Assembly: GCA_947086415.1 (NCBI GenBank) | Contig: OX352305.1 | Location: forward strand, 14,015,711-14,079,710 | Length of the DNA: 64,000 nucleotides | Direction: 5' to 3' | Origin: Pammene aurita | Lineage: Eukaryota > Arthropoda > Insecta > Lepidoptera > Tortricidae | Shown: piece by piece, positions 40,613 to 54,200 of the stretch | Layout of the letters: each line of letters begins with the position of its first letter | Position numbering within the stretch: the first letter of the stretch is position 1 | Translations under genes and position numbers: made by a program | Notes under the pieces: model-generated | Seen by the model: the letters and a program-made list of their open reading frames with translations, nothing else | Told to the model about the DNA's origin: nothing | Databases searched by the model: none

Positions 40613-43600
40613 CAGTCACGGTCATTAATCGATGAGCCACTTGCCGCTGTACGTATTTTAGCAGTGTAATACAAATCGGGTTTTTACTCGTATTAATTCC
40701 TAACAAGTCTTCGTATAATAAAAGAGCACAATTATATTTCTATCTTTATCATTGTGTGTTTATCAACCGTCACTAAGGTCCGACTGTTGAGGTTGGCTAA
40801 CTTCAGAGCTACCAGATTGACAGAGTCAATTGTCACTTCGAAAAGTTAACCAATTGCAGATTTAGCAACCGTAACTTAGTAACAATTGTTACAGCGTACC
40901 TAGCGATAGTAACGGAGACATTATGATTGGCATTGGCATTTCGACACAGGAGAAACGAAAAGCCCGATTTTATCCGAATTAGTATTCGGATGAAATCAGG
41001 TTATCATAATTGATAACTAACAATTTGACGGCCGCCATCATTAGAAAAATTAACTAAGAATTTGAATGCCTGTTTTGGTATGAAAGTAGCTAAGTTGTAG
41101 CTATTAACTATCGAATAGATCATATTAATAAATAATAACAATATTTAAAGTTTAAATTTATTAAATGTATTCATAATTATCAAATCGTTCCATAGAGCTG
41201 CGAACTTCGTAGGTCTAAATCTGTCAATTTCGTGTTCCGGAGCATTCCTCTTCGCTAAATGCATCGGGGCGCTGGTTGTTCTGACGATGATAGTTTAACT
41301 TTTTCGGCATAGGTATCGTCTTACCCAAAACGCAACGTGTTTTTTAAATCTTTCGAGCTTATGGTTTTATGCAATAAGTATTAGACAATTTAAATGTTTA
41401 ACAACATTATGGAATAAGCTTTCCGTCTCGAGGATTCTCTTGAGGCTGGCCGAATACTCAAGACCCTGATGACACATTGACACGATTCTTCGGAGAATTA
41501 ATCGGAAATTGTGATTGGCATTATCGTGTAAACACTTTAATATTATTTTAGCTACGATTCACTAAATGCATAATTTATAATTGTCGTCTTTGACATAACA
41601 TTCAACTGACATTGCGTTTTAATTCAAAAGAGGTCAGAATCAAAAAGATTAACAACTTACTACTACTAGGAAATATGTCTTAACCATAGAGGTTAAAGGT
41701 TAGCTAATGAAGTTATCATATCAATAATGAATCGATTGAATTTTGCATAAATTACGCCGTTCGCACGAATGCAGCGAATCTGTGCTAAAACATTGCGGTA
41801 GCGAAATGTCCGAGGAAAATCTAAATCCAACTTATGATGATTCATAAAATAATTATATCAGACCTTTTTTGAAATAAAACTCGTAGTTGCAATAACGCAT
41901 ATTATTTTAGAAAATATTGACAACTGAAAAGTCAGGTGTCAAGAAATAATAAAAAAATTGGTAATAATAACCGTAGTCAATTCCATTTAAGCGAAAATGC
42001 CACCCACTATTAACGATGAGATTCGTCATAGAATTGTGACAATGCACCAGCAGGGTCTTAGTATTCGTGCAATTTCGAGGGATCTGCTCTTGTCGGTAGG
42101 TTTGCTCTGTCTGATATGTCTCCAGAATTAAAATAAAGTAAAAAAATCACTAACTTCAAGTTTGTATTTTTAGCGAAACACCGTTGCGTTATGGGTGGGA
42201 CGATATGCTGAGGAAGGGATTATTGCCGATCGTCGCCAAAACAATCATCGTCCTGCTGCTTTAAGCCAAATGCAGCGAACAGAAATGCTCCAAGGTTACG
42301 AACTAAATGGATTCACACCCACTAAACTATATGCAGAACGGTTTGATGTGGATCCCAGAACTATCCGAAGGCATCTTGCATTCAATGAATTTGCATCACA
42401 GAGTTCCGGCTTATAAGGTTGATTTGACGGAAAATCATAAAATCGCCCGCGAAAATTTCGCCAACCGATTCGTAGATTTTGATTGGACTTCAACAATTTT
42501 CACTGACGAGAAAACATTTCAATCAAGCGAACACGGTCGCCTACAAATGTGGCGGTATAACGCAACACGGTATGACATAGATCATGTCATACCAAATAGG
42601 GAATCGGGCAGAATAGGTGTTAATATGTGGGGTTGGATGAGCTCCGAATGTGTTGGCGAACTCGTCCAAATGCCACCGCGTGCAAATGCCCTGGACTATA
42701 TTAGCATTTTGGAAGAAGTCATGCTCCCTTCCGTAAGAACGGTCTATCCACAGCACGATATGCCTAACATCAATTTCGTGCATGATAACTGCTCGATACA
42801 CCGTGCAAGAGTCGTTAACGCCTGGTTCGATGCACACCCAGCCATTACGGTAATTCCGTGGCCATCTAAATCTCCGGACCTGAATCCCATAGAAAATCTA
42901 TGGGGTTTAATGGTGCAGCGATGGGATCACCGTAACGAACGCAGGGCTGATGTTTTGGCTCAACATTGCCAAGACATCTGGGAAAGTATGCGAGGAACTG
43001 ATATTGGAACAAAATTAGTCGCCTCTATGCGAACACGACTACAAGCTGTATCGGACAGCCATGGAGCTTATTCTAAATATTAAATTTAAAAATAAATATG
43101 TTTTTGCTAAAGGTTGACTTTTTATTAGACGATGTATACTACTCAAAACAAAGTCTATATATTTCTGTTTAATTGATAATTCTGGGCCATCAACTAATTG
43201 ATAAGTGATAAGTGGCTGATTAATGATGCCTCATATCCGTAAGTGTCCAATCTCTTTCATGCTGTCTAATAACTAGAAAGAAATATAATACTGTAAAAAA
43301 ATATGTTTTACGTAAAGATCAAAATACTTAGTGGCCCCTATTTACTTTTAAGTAGTATATGAAAATTACACTGACAATAGCTGACATATAAAACAAAAAT
43401 ATTTAAAATAACTTCGTTTCAAAATGGCGGGATTACCATGCATATTCAAATATTTGCAACAGTTATGTATGTGACAATGTGATGGATGTCATTATTTTGT
43501 TCTATATGTTGGTATCAATCTCTAGAGTTACTATGGATACGTTAAAACGTCGCCATGGTGAGGATGAAATATGTATTACACGGCTAAAATACGTACAGCG

Positions 43601-43632
43601 GCAAGTGGCTCATCGATTAATGACCGTGACTG
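40613..43632 (+). mobile_element. Tc1/mariner-superfamily transposon with 61-bp terminal inverted repeats
   Basis: 3020 bp. The ends read CAGTCACGGTCATTAATCG and continue identical for about 61 bp with one mismatch; TA flanks both sides (40611-40612, 43633-43634). It encodes one transposase on the plus strand with 1384 bp of leader and about 550 bp of trailer. That is long for this superfamily, so it may hold older insertions. Confidence 0.9.
41997..43083 (+). pseudogene. Tc1-like transposase (DD35E), apparently intron-containing, one frameshift
   Basis: Exon 1 41997-42095 (33 codons, an HTH-like segment IRHRIVTMHQQGLSIRAISRDL) ends in a GT donor (GTAGGT); a 78-base intron (42096-42173) ends TTTTTAG, with CTAAC as a possible branch point. 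Exon 2 begins CGA AAC, restoring the second helix region. Reading then needs a 1-base shift near 42382 to join the frame that ends at 43083. The catalytic part has FTDEKTF, HDNCSIHRA and SPDLNPIENLWG; 35 residues separate the second aspartate from the glutamate. A mobile-element gene with a spliced intron is uncommon; without transcripts the intron is inference. Confidence 0.82.
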
Positions 43633-44670
43633 TACCAACCAAAGATGCCTGTCAGATCGGAGTAGTCAACAAAGTAAAAGGGCAAAGCACTAAATGACCA
43701 ATAAGAACAAGCGATGTTCCACTGGATAGCTTATTCTAATTTCTAAAACTTTTACAATGGCAGGTAGTCCTAAATCTTTGTGTGAAAAAAGTTATCGCTG
43801 TATTTATAGTTTGTAGCAGATAGTTTGAGTTCAAACGTTACTATGTAGGTTTCTTCGATACTTAGGTTCCTGATCGCTTTACAGATTAAGGTTTTGTAAC
43901 TGTCGATGATTTTGTGTCATGATTTAGATTTTTATGCGTTTTCATACGTTTTTGGTGTTATTCTGGTTCAGCCATTCAAATTCGTTTAGCACTTTTTCGT
44001 CTTTGCTAATATTCTGCGTTTTCTTATCGGTTTCTGTAAACTGTCGGCGGTTACTCATAATTGACGAACCTTATGTTTGAAAAGTAGTAATTGTTTAATT
44101 GGTATATCGAGATTTGGTTGTTTTCTTATGTGTATTTATATGATAAAACGTTTAAAAACCGCTGTACAGAACTAAAACCCAATGACGATAAAAATAATCT
44201 TTTTGATGGATTTTATTTAAATCTTGCCATAACCTTTTTCACACAGCGGTTCGAGATTTCCCTCCATACAAAAAGTTGTTGTTGTGTCGCCATCATATAT
44301 GTATATCAGAGCGACCAAGGTACTCAAAAATATCTGTACATGCACTTTATCGCCTTGAGAATAGAGGCGTTGTTGAGATATTTGTGACCACCTGGCCGCT
44401 GATGGCGACTATACAATATGAAAAAACCTTTCTATATATGGCTTATCGTTATTGGTTGCGTAGAGTTGAGTTGAAGATAAAATAAGGCAATGGTAATTAC
44501 AGGTACTGAGGACATTTTACTTCATTGTCATAGTCAATGATAGTTATTCCTTAGGTAAGGCAATGGTATTTTACTTTTACGTGCGTAACCTTTTTGGGGG
44601 ATTATCTTCGACTCATATTTCTCGCTCGTAAGTCACACTATTCACACACTGATTTATATGTCTGTAATGG
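43084..44670. other. No gene; transposon tail then repeat-rich intergenic DNA
   Basis: Up to 43632 this is the 3' part of the Tc1-like element. Beyond it, a palindromic zone near 44310-44400 resembles a small MITE. The frames at 44091 and 44276 lie in this repeat and have no domain. Confidence 0.45.
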
Positions 44671-45168
44671 TGCTCCCACACCAGCTGTTATAAATGTTAT
44701 ATAACAGCAACTATCTTTCTTTAACAACATACAGCCTTGGCCAAAAGTGTTGAGCATAGCTCTTTTTTGTTTACAATTTTGATGTTAAGTATTAATTCCC
44801 TATCATTACAATGTACGATGACGTAAAATGTTATATTTTATTGATATATCTAGAAAATTTCACTTAATAACACTTTCAAGGTACCTATAAAATATGAGAA
44901 GTGGAGGTGCAAACATTGCGAATTTAGGTCGGTGCGAAAAATTGCAAATATTCTATGCAGTTACTACTCACTTCATCTAAACATGCCTGTTGAGTTCGAA
45001 TTAATTGATAAAATAACTTCAAAAAAGATAGAAACGCCGATCTAAACTTTCGAGTTTTGTATGAAAATCGCAAGGGTGCTCAACACTTCTGGCCAAGGCT
45101 GTAGTGCTACTTAGCCTTATCCTTGTTACACTTTGTTATATAACATTTATAACAGCTGTTGTGGGAGC
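44671..45168. mobile_element. MITE with ~36-bp inverted ends, hosting another MITE
   Basis: The left end TGCTCCCACACCAGCTGTTATAAATG and the right end are inverted copies with a mismatch near the tip. A second element (44732-45101) lies inside it. Confidence 0.75.
44732..45101. mobile_element. Tc1/mariner-type MITE with TA target duplication
   Basis: Inverted ends CAGCCTTGGCCAAAAGTGTTGAGCA (one mismatch) are flanked by TA at 44730-44731 and 45102-45103. 370 bp, no transposase. Confidence 0.82.
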
Positions 45169-45226
45169 GACATAACTTAATTTTACAGTTTGGTCAGTAA
45201 GTAATATACAAACAGTATTAGGTGTA

Positions 45227-48200
45227 CTAGACGGTGTGTTGCCGCTTGGCCGTGGGGCGGTCGAACACCTGCTTCATGCCGCCGCGGAAGTTGGGCAGCC
45301 GCGCCGCCGCGCCCTCGCTGCTCCACGCCGAGTCGAACTCCGTCGTGTCCTGGTCCACCAGGTGCGTGTACTTGGTGCGCCCCGAGCGGCCGAACTTCTT
45401 CACTTGCATCACCTGGTAACCATACGATACTCACTGTCACATCACATCGACCATGGTGTGGGGTGGAATTGCCGAATCCGTACTACTTATATTGAACCTT
45501 ATTGAGATCATCCCATGCGATAGCTACCTAACATAACTCTAACTCAAACATAATTCAGTAAATAGGCCAATTTTACACGTCAATTGAACTATACTTTATA
45601 ACCCCATTCAAGTCCAAAAATGTAACCTCACTCATTTACTTTTAGTGTATTTACTACGATTAATAGACTAGTACATAGCACATTATATTACTGTGGTTTC
45701 TTTTTAAAAAACACATAAATACACGAAACCGGTGAATGAGTGGGTTTATATTTTTGGACTTGTATTAGGTTACGGAGTACCCTATTAGATACAGTCGTGT
45801 AAAAATATGGGTGTACTCATCTTACTCAAAAATATGTCCTATAGTATCTTATTCCGTTGTAATAAGTGCGTAGTACCATATTTATGAGACGATTTTTTCG
45901 ATACGTATTTTTGCACTTGACTGTACCATAACATCACTACTACAGCACATCGATCAACAGGTATGGGGTAGAATGACCGGATCTCTACTACTTATAATAA
46001 CTAATAACTTCATTGTGAGCATCTTATATGCAGCGAGTAGACGTCAATTTAACATCACTAAACTTTTTACGGGCTCTGAATATTGTAGTTTGGAGTTTAG
46101 ATCGCTATTACTGAAGCAGAATCATAAAAATCATTATTACTAAGTAAACTAGCACTATCACGCCAAAGTAAGGGATTACTATAGACATACAAAAAAGCAG
46201 AGATGGGACAAGGTAATAATAAAAAGACCGGAAGGAATGGTCTTATGGAACGTTCACTAGGTGTGACAGAGAAAGTGCAATTTGTCAATAATTTATCACT
46301 TCTGTAATAATCTGCTTCATTAGAATGCTAGTTTGGAAAGCAAGCAGTCCCCGAAGACTGTGCCAATAAATACTAAGTATCCATACTAATATTATAAATG
46401 GGAAAGTGTATGTGTGTGTTCGTTTGTTTGTCCGTCTTTTACGGCAAAACGGGGCGACGATTTGACGTGATTTTTTAAGTGGAGATAGTTGAAGGGATGG
46501 AGAGTGACATAGGCTACTTTTTGTCTCTTTCTAACCCCCCACTTCCCTAAAATGGGGGGTGGAAGTTTGTATTGTTTGTGCGGTTTATTTTGTTCCGAGT
46601 TCTCGTCTGTGTTTTAAATCAGGAAAGGGGAACCGTGTTACCCCGAATTTAACGCGAGCGAAGCCGCGGGCAAAAGCTAGTTATTCATAAAAGGGAGATT
46701 ATTATTACAGAGAACTACGAAGGGTATATTAAATACATATTAAGTAACTTGCCTTAGGTAGAACAGTCTTGTCAAAGTGATCGTCCAACGTTGGACCCGA
46801 AAAGTCTTGCTTGAACACTTCTTCTTCTTTGTCCAAATAGAAAGCACCTCTGTAAAAGGAAAATAAATTTATTAGTTATTACACAAAAAAAACATAAAAT
46901 TTAAGTATTATATTGGGTACCACAGCGTCACTTTGGAAAAACTAAGATAATTTTTGTTTAAAATGAATCATTTTCAACCGACTTCAAGATTTTGAAGGAG
47001 GAGGTTGTCAATTCGTCGGAAACTTTGTTTTTTTTACGTATGTGCACCGATTATTGGAAGACGGCTGGACCGATTTGGAAAATTCTTTTTTTTTTGTTCG
47101 AAAGATTATACTTCACACTTGATCCCATTGTAGCCAGATAAGGATCTGATGGTGGTATCATGGACAAATCGAGGGAACTCTTCAAATACTATAGGCACAC
47201 CTATAGTGATTTTTTTTTTGTGCAGTAGCTCGGGTATTTCGATTTGGAAAGGTGGAGTCTAAGTGAAGTCGGTTCTTTTTTGTTGAAAATTATTTATATG
47301 GCCGATTTTGGGTTCCACTGCTGGCTCGAATTAGCCAAAATTAACGATTATTTTGAAATTACCACGATCCATACACTTTCGGTACTAAAAGATTTTTTTT
47401 TGTTGAAACTATTTTAACCTTTGAGCGCCTAGCGTTAAACAAAAATTATGCGTCACTGACGCCACTCAAGCCCATTGTTTAAGCGAAATTGAACTTTGCG
47501 GAATCCCAAGGTCCCTAATGCATTAGAGAAGCTGTCGACTGTAGCCGTCGTTGGCGTCCATGGCACGACTTTCCGATGTCGTGTATAGCTGACAGTGGCG
47601 ATCAAATGACGTGGTCACGTGACCAGGTACGTACCTGTGATAATATTTCTGTAGGAACTTGTATTTGCCCTTGACCGACTTGTTGGTGACAAGTTTGGGG
47701 TTTAATCTTTGCTCCACTCGCCGCTCCTCCTCGGTCATGTTGCGCATACGTTCGACGGATAGTAACTCCTTTTCGGCGCTGTAAAAATATCAACAAAATA
47801 TGGATATTTAGTTTTAAACAAATTGAATTGTAATTATATAATTTACTAGCTTTTCGCCTACACAAAATGTAATAGCAACCCCCTTAAGCTTAACTCTTTA
47901 ACTGCCATAGTCTTATATATGAGACAAAATGACAACGTAAATTACATTTTCGTAAATTATGACATAGTTCAAAATTGATAGTTCATTTTTAGACGTACGG
48001 CGGTTAAAAGGTTAAGATAGGATTTCTGTGATAAAAACTATCAAGTCCTTCCCCAGGATTCAAACTATCGCTTCACCAAATTTCATCTTAAATCTAAATA
48101 AGTTCAGCGGTTTAAGCGTAAAGTTAACAGACAGACAGTTACTTTCGCATTTATCGGGGCTCTTTTTAAACGTTTCAAGACACCGTGTATGAAGCTAAGT

Positions 48201-51200
48201 GAAAGGTAACTTGGTGATTGTCTTAGACATAGAGAGAAAATATGTACAGGGTGTAACATAAAATAATGGTGATCCGTTTAAATGCATAATTGGTATCGTG
48301 CAGTGAGTAAGAAAAGTAGGAGAAAAATGTTTCGGACGCAGATTTTTTTTTGTATGGGACACGTCACACGTCATCCCAGCCGGCCGACCCTCCATACAAA
48401 ACAAATTTTTTTTTCGCGTAAAAAAATGTTTTTCTTAGTTTTTCATAATTATAATATGATACCAATTACATATGACCTTAACCATCACCAGCATTTTTGT
48501 TACACCTTATATAAGAATGCAACAACTGTATATAGAACACCAAACAGTCCCTATTATCTTGGCTTAACTGTAAACCAATATTAAATATGACGCGCTAATA
48601 ATTTGTCATTTTAGAAACCAAATTACAGACAATTGACTAAAGACTTACGCCTCTCTCTCCTCCTTGTCTCGTTTTATCCGCTTCAACTCGCGGAGTTTCC
48701 ACGCCTCGTATTCTACCTCGTCGTTTTCATCATCTGTACACACGTCATTAATGTTGCCCTCCTTTTGCTCGGCCTGAAAAATAAAAATAATCATTTTGAC
48801 GCCACAGTCGTCTATACGTGACAAGGATTGCCCATACAAAAAATACCGGTATTGCCCTATGTGTCAACTTCTGATGCGAAAGGTAATTAATTGCAGAGGA
48901 AATTCTTCCCGTGCCGCCCAATACGTATGGTATTAGCCCACAAAAAATTACCAATATTCTTAAAAATAGAGATGAGTTTCCTTTATTTTATTTTTAAGGA
49001 AACTATGGGAGATGCACTTCAAAGCACAATTTTAGTCCAATTTTTTTTTACTCCGACCCAGTAACGAATGCACTCAATCTTAATCAGACCTAAGGCATAG
49101 ATCTTTGTGTATAACGTGTTTCATTCTAACAATCATATTTTGTTCGAAAGAGAGACAAAAAGCGAAATTGTAACTTTATAAAACGATCAGGGTGCGTAGC
49201 CAACGTGCCAATCGTTAACTCTCCGTAGCGTATCGTAGTTACCTCTCTCTATCACTCTTCCGTATTAGTGCGACAGTGACGGTCGAGTTTCGTTCGCTAG
49301 AGCATTTACGATTGGCACGTTGGCTACGAACCCAGGTCAATAATCGTGCGTGTATTTAAATATTAAAATAACAGAAAGATTTACCTAAAAGCATAGACTA
49401 ATAACCATAGCCCGGATGACGGGAGCAAATATGCACTTTTTTCTAGTGCTTAATTAAATATCGACTATTCTATCGACATCCACTCCTACAAACAATTTTT
49501 GAATCAGAAATTTATTGATCATAACATAACTTATGAGAAAAGTATCTATTTAAAAGAACTATCACTCTTATTTTTTTATTACGATAATTCCCATGAGTAT
49601 GATAATATTGATAATAATTATAGTATGTAATTAGTTAAATGAAATAATATATAATGTAAGTATCTGATGTAATATTGTGTAACAACCTGACATAGATAAT
49701 GAGTTCGATCAATACATTTCTGATTCAAAAATTGTTCGTATGAATGTCGATAGAATAGTCGATATTTAATATAGCACTAGTAAAAGTGCATTTTTGGTCC
49801 CGTCATCCGGGCTTTGCTAATAACCCAAGACCCCGCATAGCCAGGCGACCCACGCTGCCACGCTCGAAGTAATTTCACCCTATAGTGCGACAAAGTGACA
49901 GTAAACTTAGTACGTCTCCATGGCAACCATTGATGTCTGACCCTCTCTTACGCGCCACGGAACAATGGCGCGTTCCCTGTCTAGCATTGCGTGTTCCCCT
50001 CCCGCACCCCTTCTTTTTGGCAGCTCAGGTTTCAAAGAAATAACGCGCCAAGCGGAGTATAGAGATATCTTGTATATGCCTAAAAGTTACAGAAGTGTCA
50101 GTCCCACTATGTCTATATGTAGTTATTAGTACTTCCTAAAACTATACACAATCTATTAGTCAAAAAACGTCATTTACAAGAATGTCAAGGATACTTATCC
50201 TTGACATTCTTGTAAATGGGCATTTTCACGTAACTGTGTACCATTACCTACCGGCCGGTTAACAATCGTCACAAAACTGACGGTCAATGTCAAATCCCAA
50301 TACATTTTGTCAGGAATGTGACGGTACGTTACTGAAACACGACTTAAGTCGTGCTTTAAAGTACACGTTAAAATAAAAATGCCCAAATCGACAAAGCGGT
50401 TACCCTTACACTAAACTCCTCCACATATCCCTCCTGATATCCTGTCAAAATATCCCTCGCCGCTCTCACATACGCCCTTACCTAAACCAATCAGGAAAAC
50501 TAAATATGTCACACGAACGTAAGCTAAAGCTGGCGGCACTAGTCTTTTCTCTGAAAAAATCCGGTACCCCTCCATATCTCGCGCGCAAACTAGTGTGGAA
50601 GCGTAACCGAAGTGCACGGGGTTTGCGGGAGCAAAAAGAAATTACATTGCTTCCTCTAGTCCGGCTTCAGGCATTTAGAGGCAGTTTTCGCTATGCTTCT
50701 AAATGTTGGAATAATCTGCCACCGCCAGTAATGAATTGCAAGTCCCTGGCGGTTTTTAAAAAACAATGTAAGGCTTTCCTACTGGACCTCCAAAAGGAAG
50801 TTACTTTCACTTTTGGTTGACAGATTGCTAAACTTGAGTGATGTAACTGATTTATTGTATCCCTATTAGTTAAATTAGATTAAGTTAGATTAAGTCCCGG
50901 GGTGGCAGAATAACAGCGTCCGTTGCATGAAGGTGATAGGGCCCTAGTGCCTTTAAGCCTTCTCGCACAGACATAAGCTGAGTCACTTTCCTTTTTAATA
51001 AGTTTAAGCATGATCTACTGTACTCTTATTATGTACTTATGCAATCTTATTAAATAAACGTCTCTTATTATTATTATTATTATATAACTTTCAATACCTG
51101 TGTATTCCTTTGTTCAGAGCGAATCGTGTCCTCAACTAGCTTTAACGCTTCCCTTCTTCGTTCCTCTTTCTCCTTGCGAGCCTCGGATTCCTCTTTTTTC

Positions 51201-54200
51201 TGCTGCTTCGCTTTACGCTCTCGTTCTGCCACGGTCATTCTGTCTGAAGCTCTGACGAACACCGGTTTTACTCTGGGCCCTGAAATAAGTTTGATTTGAT
51301 AGTAGCTTGATAGTCGAGTGATGAAATTGGGAGTTAAGTAGTAATAAAGTTTTCAGCACTCCATATCAAGTAAAGTCTGTTTGCAATACTAAAATAAAAT
51401 CTGTGCTTTTAGTTTATTTCTATCCCTCTCGTTAAGGGGTTTTTTTTCTATAATTTAAAGAGAGATAAACACGAACGAGACTAATTGCTTAGGACCCTAT
51501 ATATAATATGGGCACCATTGTAATTACATTTAAAGTAAAAGATTACAAATGGCGCCCAATTTGTATTGCACATAAAAAAGGGGTACAGTCACGTCTAAAA
51601 ATATAGATACGTTTACGTAGCCACGACTCTATTACCAAGGCGTAAAGTCTTGGATATATGTTTTTGTCACATTAAATGTATCCATATTTTCAGATGTAAC
51701 TGTACTGAAAAATTAGACCTTTTTATGACAAAACAAGGAAAAAAATGAAGTACCTACTTAATTATATACTTTTCATCTCTCCTGCTCGGAAAGTTTTATT
51801 TTCCTGGGTAGATAGCCGGGTGGAAAATTGTTTTTCCATCCCTAGGGTGGAATAGTACATTGTTGTAGAGGCTTGAAAGTAAGCTATAGGTGGATCGAGT
51901 TAGTTCGAAGATACGAGTCCACCTATAGCGTTTTCGGCCGAGATATTACATAGTGCTTTTCACGACTACTGTGAGGAAATAAAAAAAACATTTGTCATAA
52001 TCCAATTCAGTATTCCATTCCCGCCGTTTTACTTTTTTTTTCACTTTCAAGAAGCGTTTTTCTGTTGTTTGCTTCAAACCGACTCATTACTTAGAGGCGT
52101 TTTTGATAGAAAACCACAAACGGCTAAAAAAGTAAAAACGCCTTAAGGGTGAATAAATGGTTTTGATTGACGTTTCTTTTTTTTTTAAACAGGTAGTTGG
52201 CCCAATAAAAAACCTTATTTTATTTTTGAAACAAAGTTGTGCCAAAAAAAGACCTTTTAATGTTTTTAATGAATGCAATGACATAACTGGACAATTTACT
52301 TTCCAACTAATGACATTTCATCGCTACAATAACATTGTTGTAGTGGTGGTTCAGGTGCTACAGCAAATGCTTACTTTCCAGCTTGGATTTTGACCATCTT
52401 TTGTCACATTTCCGAACAGTAGCGTGAAAAGTAATTAGCTGTGTTAATTGTGGATTGAGCCGGTGCCCACCCGGATGCTCTGCTTCCCGACCACCGGCAA
52501 AACATTGAATTTGACTTTTCAAATTGTGTAAATTTTACTTAACATTTTTATAGATTATTATATACCTGTTTTATAAAATGTGCGTGTGGTATTGTACTTT
52601 CCTCACAGTCGAAATGAAAAGCAGAGTGTTTAACTCAGGTGAAATTACCCATTTCACCCTCGAACTATTGTATCTCAGGTGAAATGGGTCACTTTCAACC
52701 CTTGGTTAACAATCTACTATTTAATACATATTTTAAAAAAACGTAGCATTACCAGTATCTTCCTCACTATCTGTGTATTCAGTGTCTGACGAACCACTCT
52801 CCTCTTTAATGCCATCCAACATTTCTTCATCCTCTTCCCTCCCAAGGACTTCTCTCTCTGCCTCTCTGTAATTTAATTGAATACATCATGTATTAAAGTT
52901 ACCTCTCTTGTGAATGGATCTCTTGTGAGTGTTGTTTATATTCAGTTTTCTTGTTATTTCCACTTAGAATCGTAGTAAGTAAGTAGACTTTACTGGAATA
53001 CAAAAAGTGTGCCATATTTTCGAATCCAGTAACAGTACACTTACTTATACAGGGTGGTCCAAACCATGACGTCAAAATTTTTTTTTGTGTCCTCACGTCG
53101 TGGGCTATCAGAATATACCCCATGTATGTGAATGTATTAAATTAATTAATTGCTACACCCGGAATTTCTTAACAAAAATTTAAAAAAAAAATTCATAACT
53201 AGAAAACTACGAAAAATCGGCTAACATACATGGGGTATATTCTAATAGCCCACAACGTGATGAATCTAAAAAAATTTTTTTGACGTCAAGGTTTGGACCA
53301 TCCTGTATACACTGATTTTCTTCTATTATACTGATTACGATTCTTACTAGAAATAGCCTAATTTTTTGCGGAATCTGTATAACACTTGAACTCACAATGA
53401 TTTGTGAAAATATCCAAGCACTTTAAGGAAAAACAATTGGCTACCAATCGATATGTGTGAACTCTTGGAAGGAAATAGCTGTCACTTTCGTAAAAACCAG
53501 TGCGTACGCCAATTCCTGGGATCAGGTTGCCGAGCAGGCATCAGGCTTAATGGAGCCATGGCAAAAAGCCGGGAGAAACACTAGGAGGATGACGATATTT
53601 GAAATAATGACGATTAAATAAGACTACCAACCTAGCAGCAAGTTTAGCTTTAAGCGCCTGGCGACGCCTCTCAATCTCCTCCTCATCCAGCTCATCTTCG
53701 CTCTCCGAGCTGTCCTGCTGCTCTTCAGCACTGGAGGCTGACTCCTGTTCTGGCTCAGCATCAATGATTTCTGGCTTGTGTTCTGCGCGACGCGGGGGCG
53801 AGCGCGCGGCGACTCTCAGACGACGTAGACGCGGATCGTCCACCTGACAATGATTTAATGAAGATCTTGAGTCGTGTAAATAACAAAGACACGTACCAGA
53901 GCTGGACACCATTAATTTTAAGTAGTTTTCAGATTACGCGTGGCACATACATTTGCAGCGGCCGTACACAATGTGCATGAACATGCGAACACGCGCTGCG
54001 CCACACATAATAAAATAAAAATTGTTTATTTTTTTTATTGCTAATCACTTAAATATTAAAGCATCACATTTTGGAAGATTTAACGGAAGTTAATGATTGT
54101 TGTCTGTAAAATATGAGTTTTTAGAATTTCTATGCACTGTATTTTTTATCAAAATATGTAATGCAAAAATGAGAAACTATACAGAATCTTTTTTAATCCT

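Larger units (their letters stand above)
48850..51060. other. Mfap1 intron 5, mostly transposon debris
   Basis: Holds the MITEs at 49190-49335 and 49411-49813, the inverted repeat at 50171-50218, a MITE at 50217-50382 and a LINE fragment at 50390-51085. No unrelated gene is visible. Confidence 0.6.
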
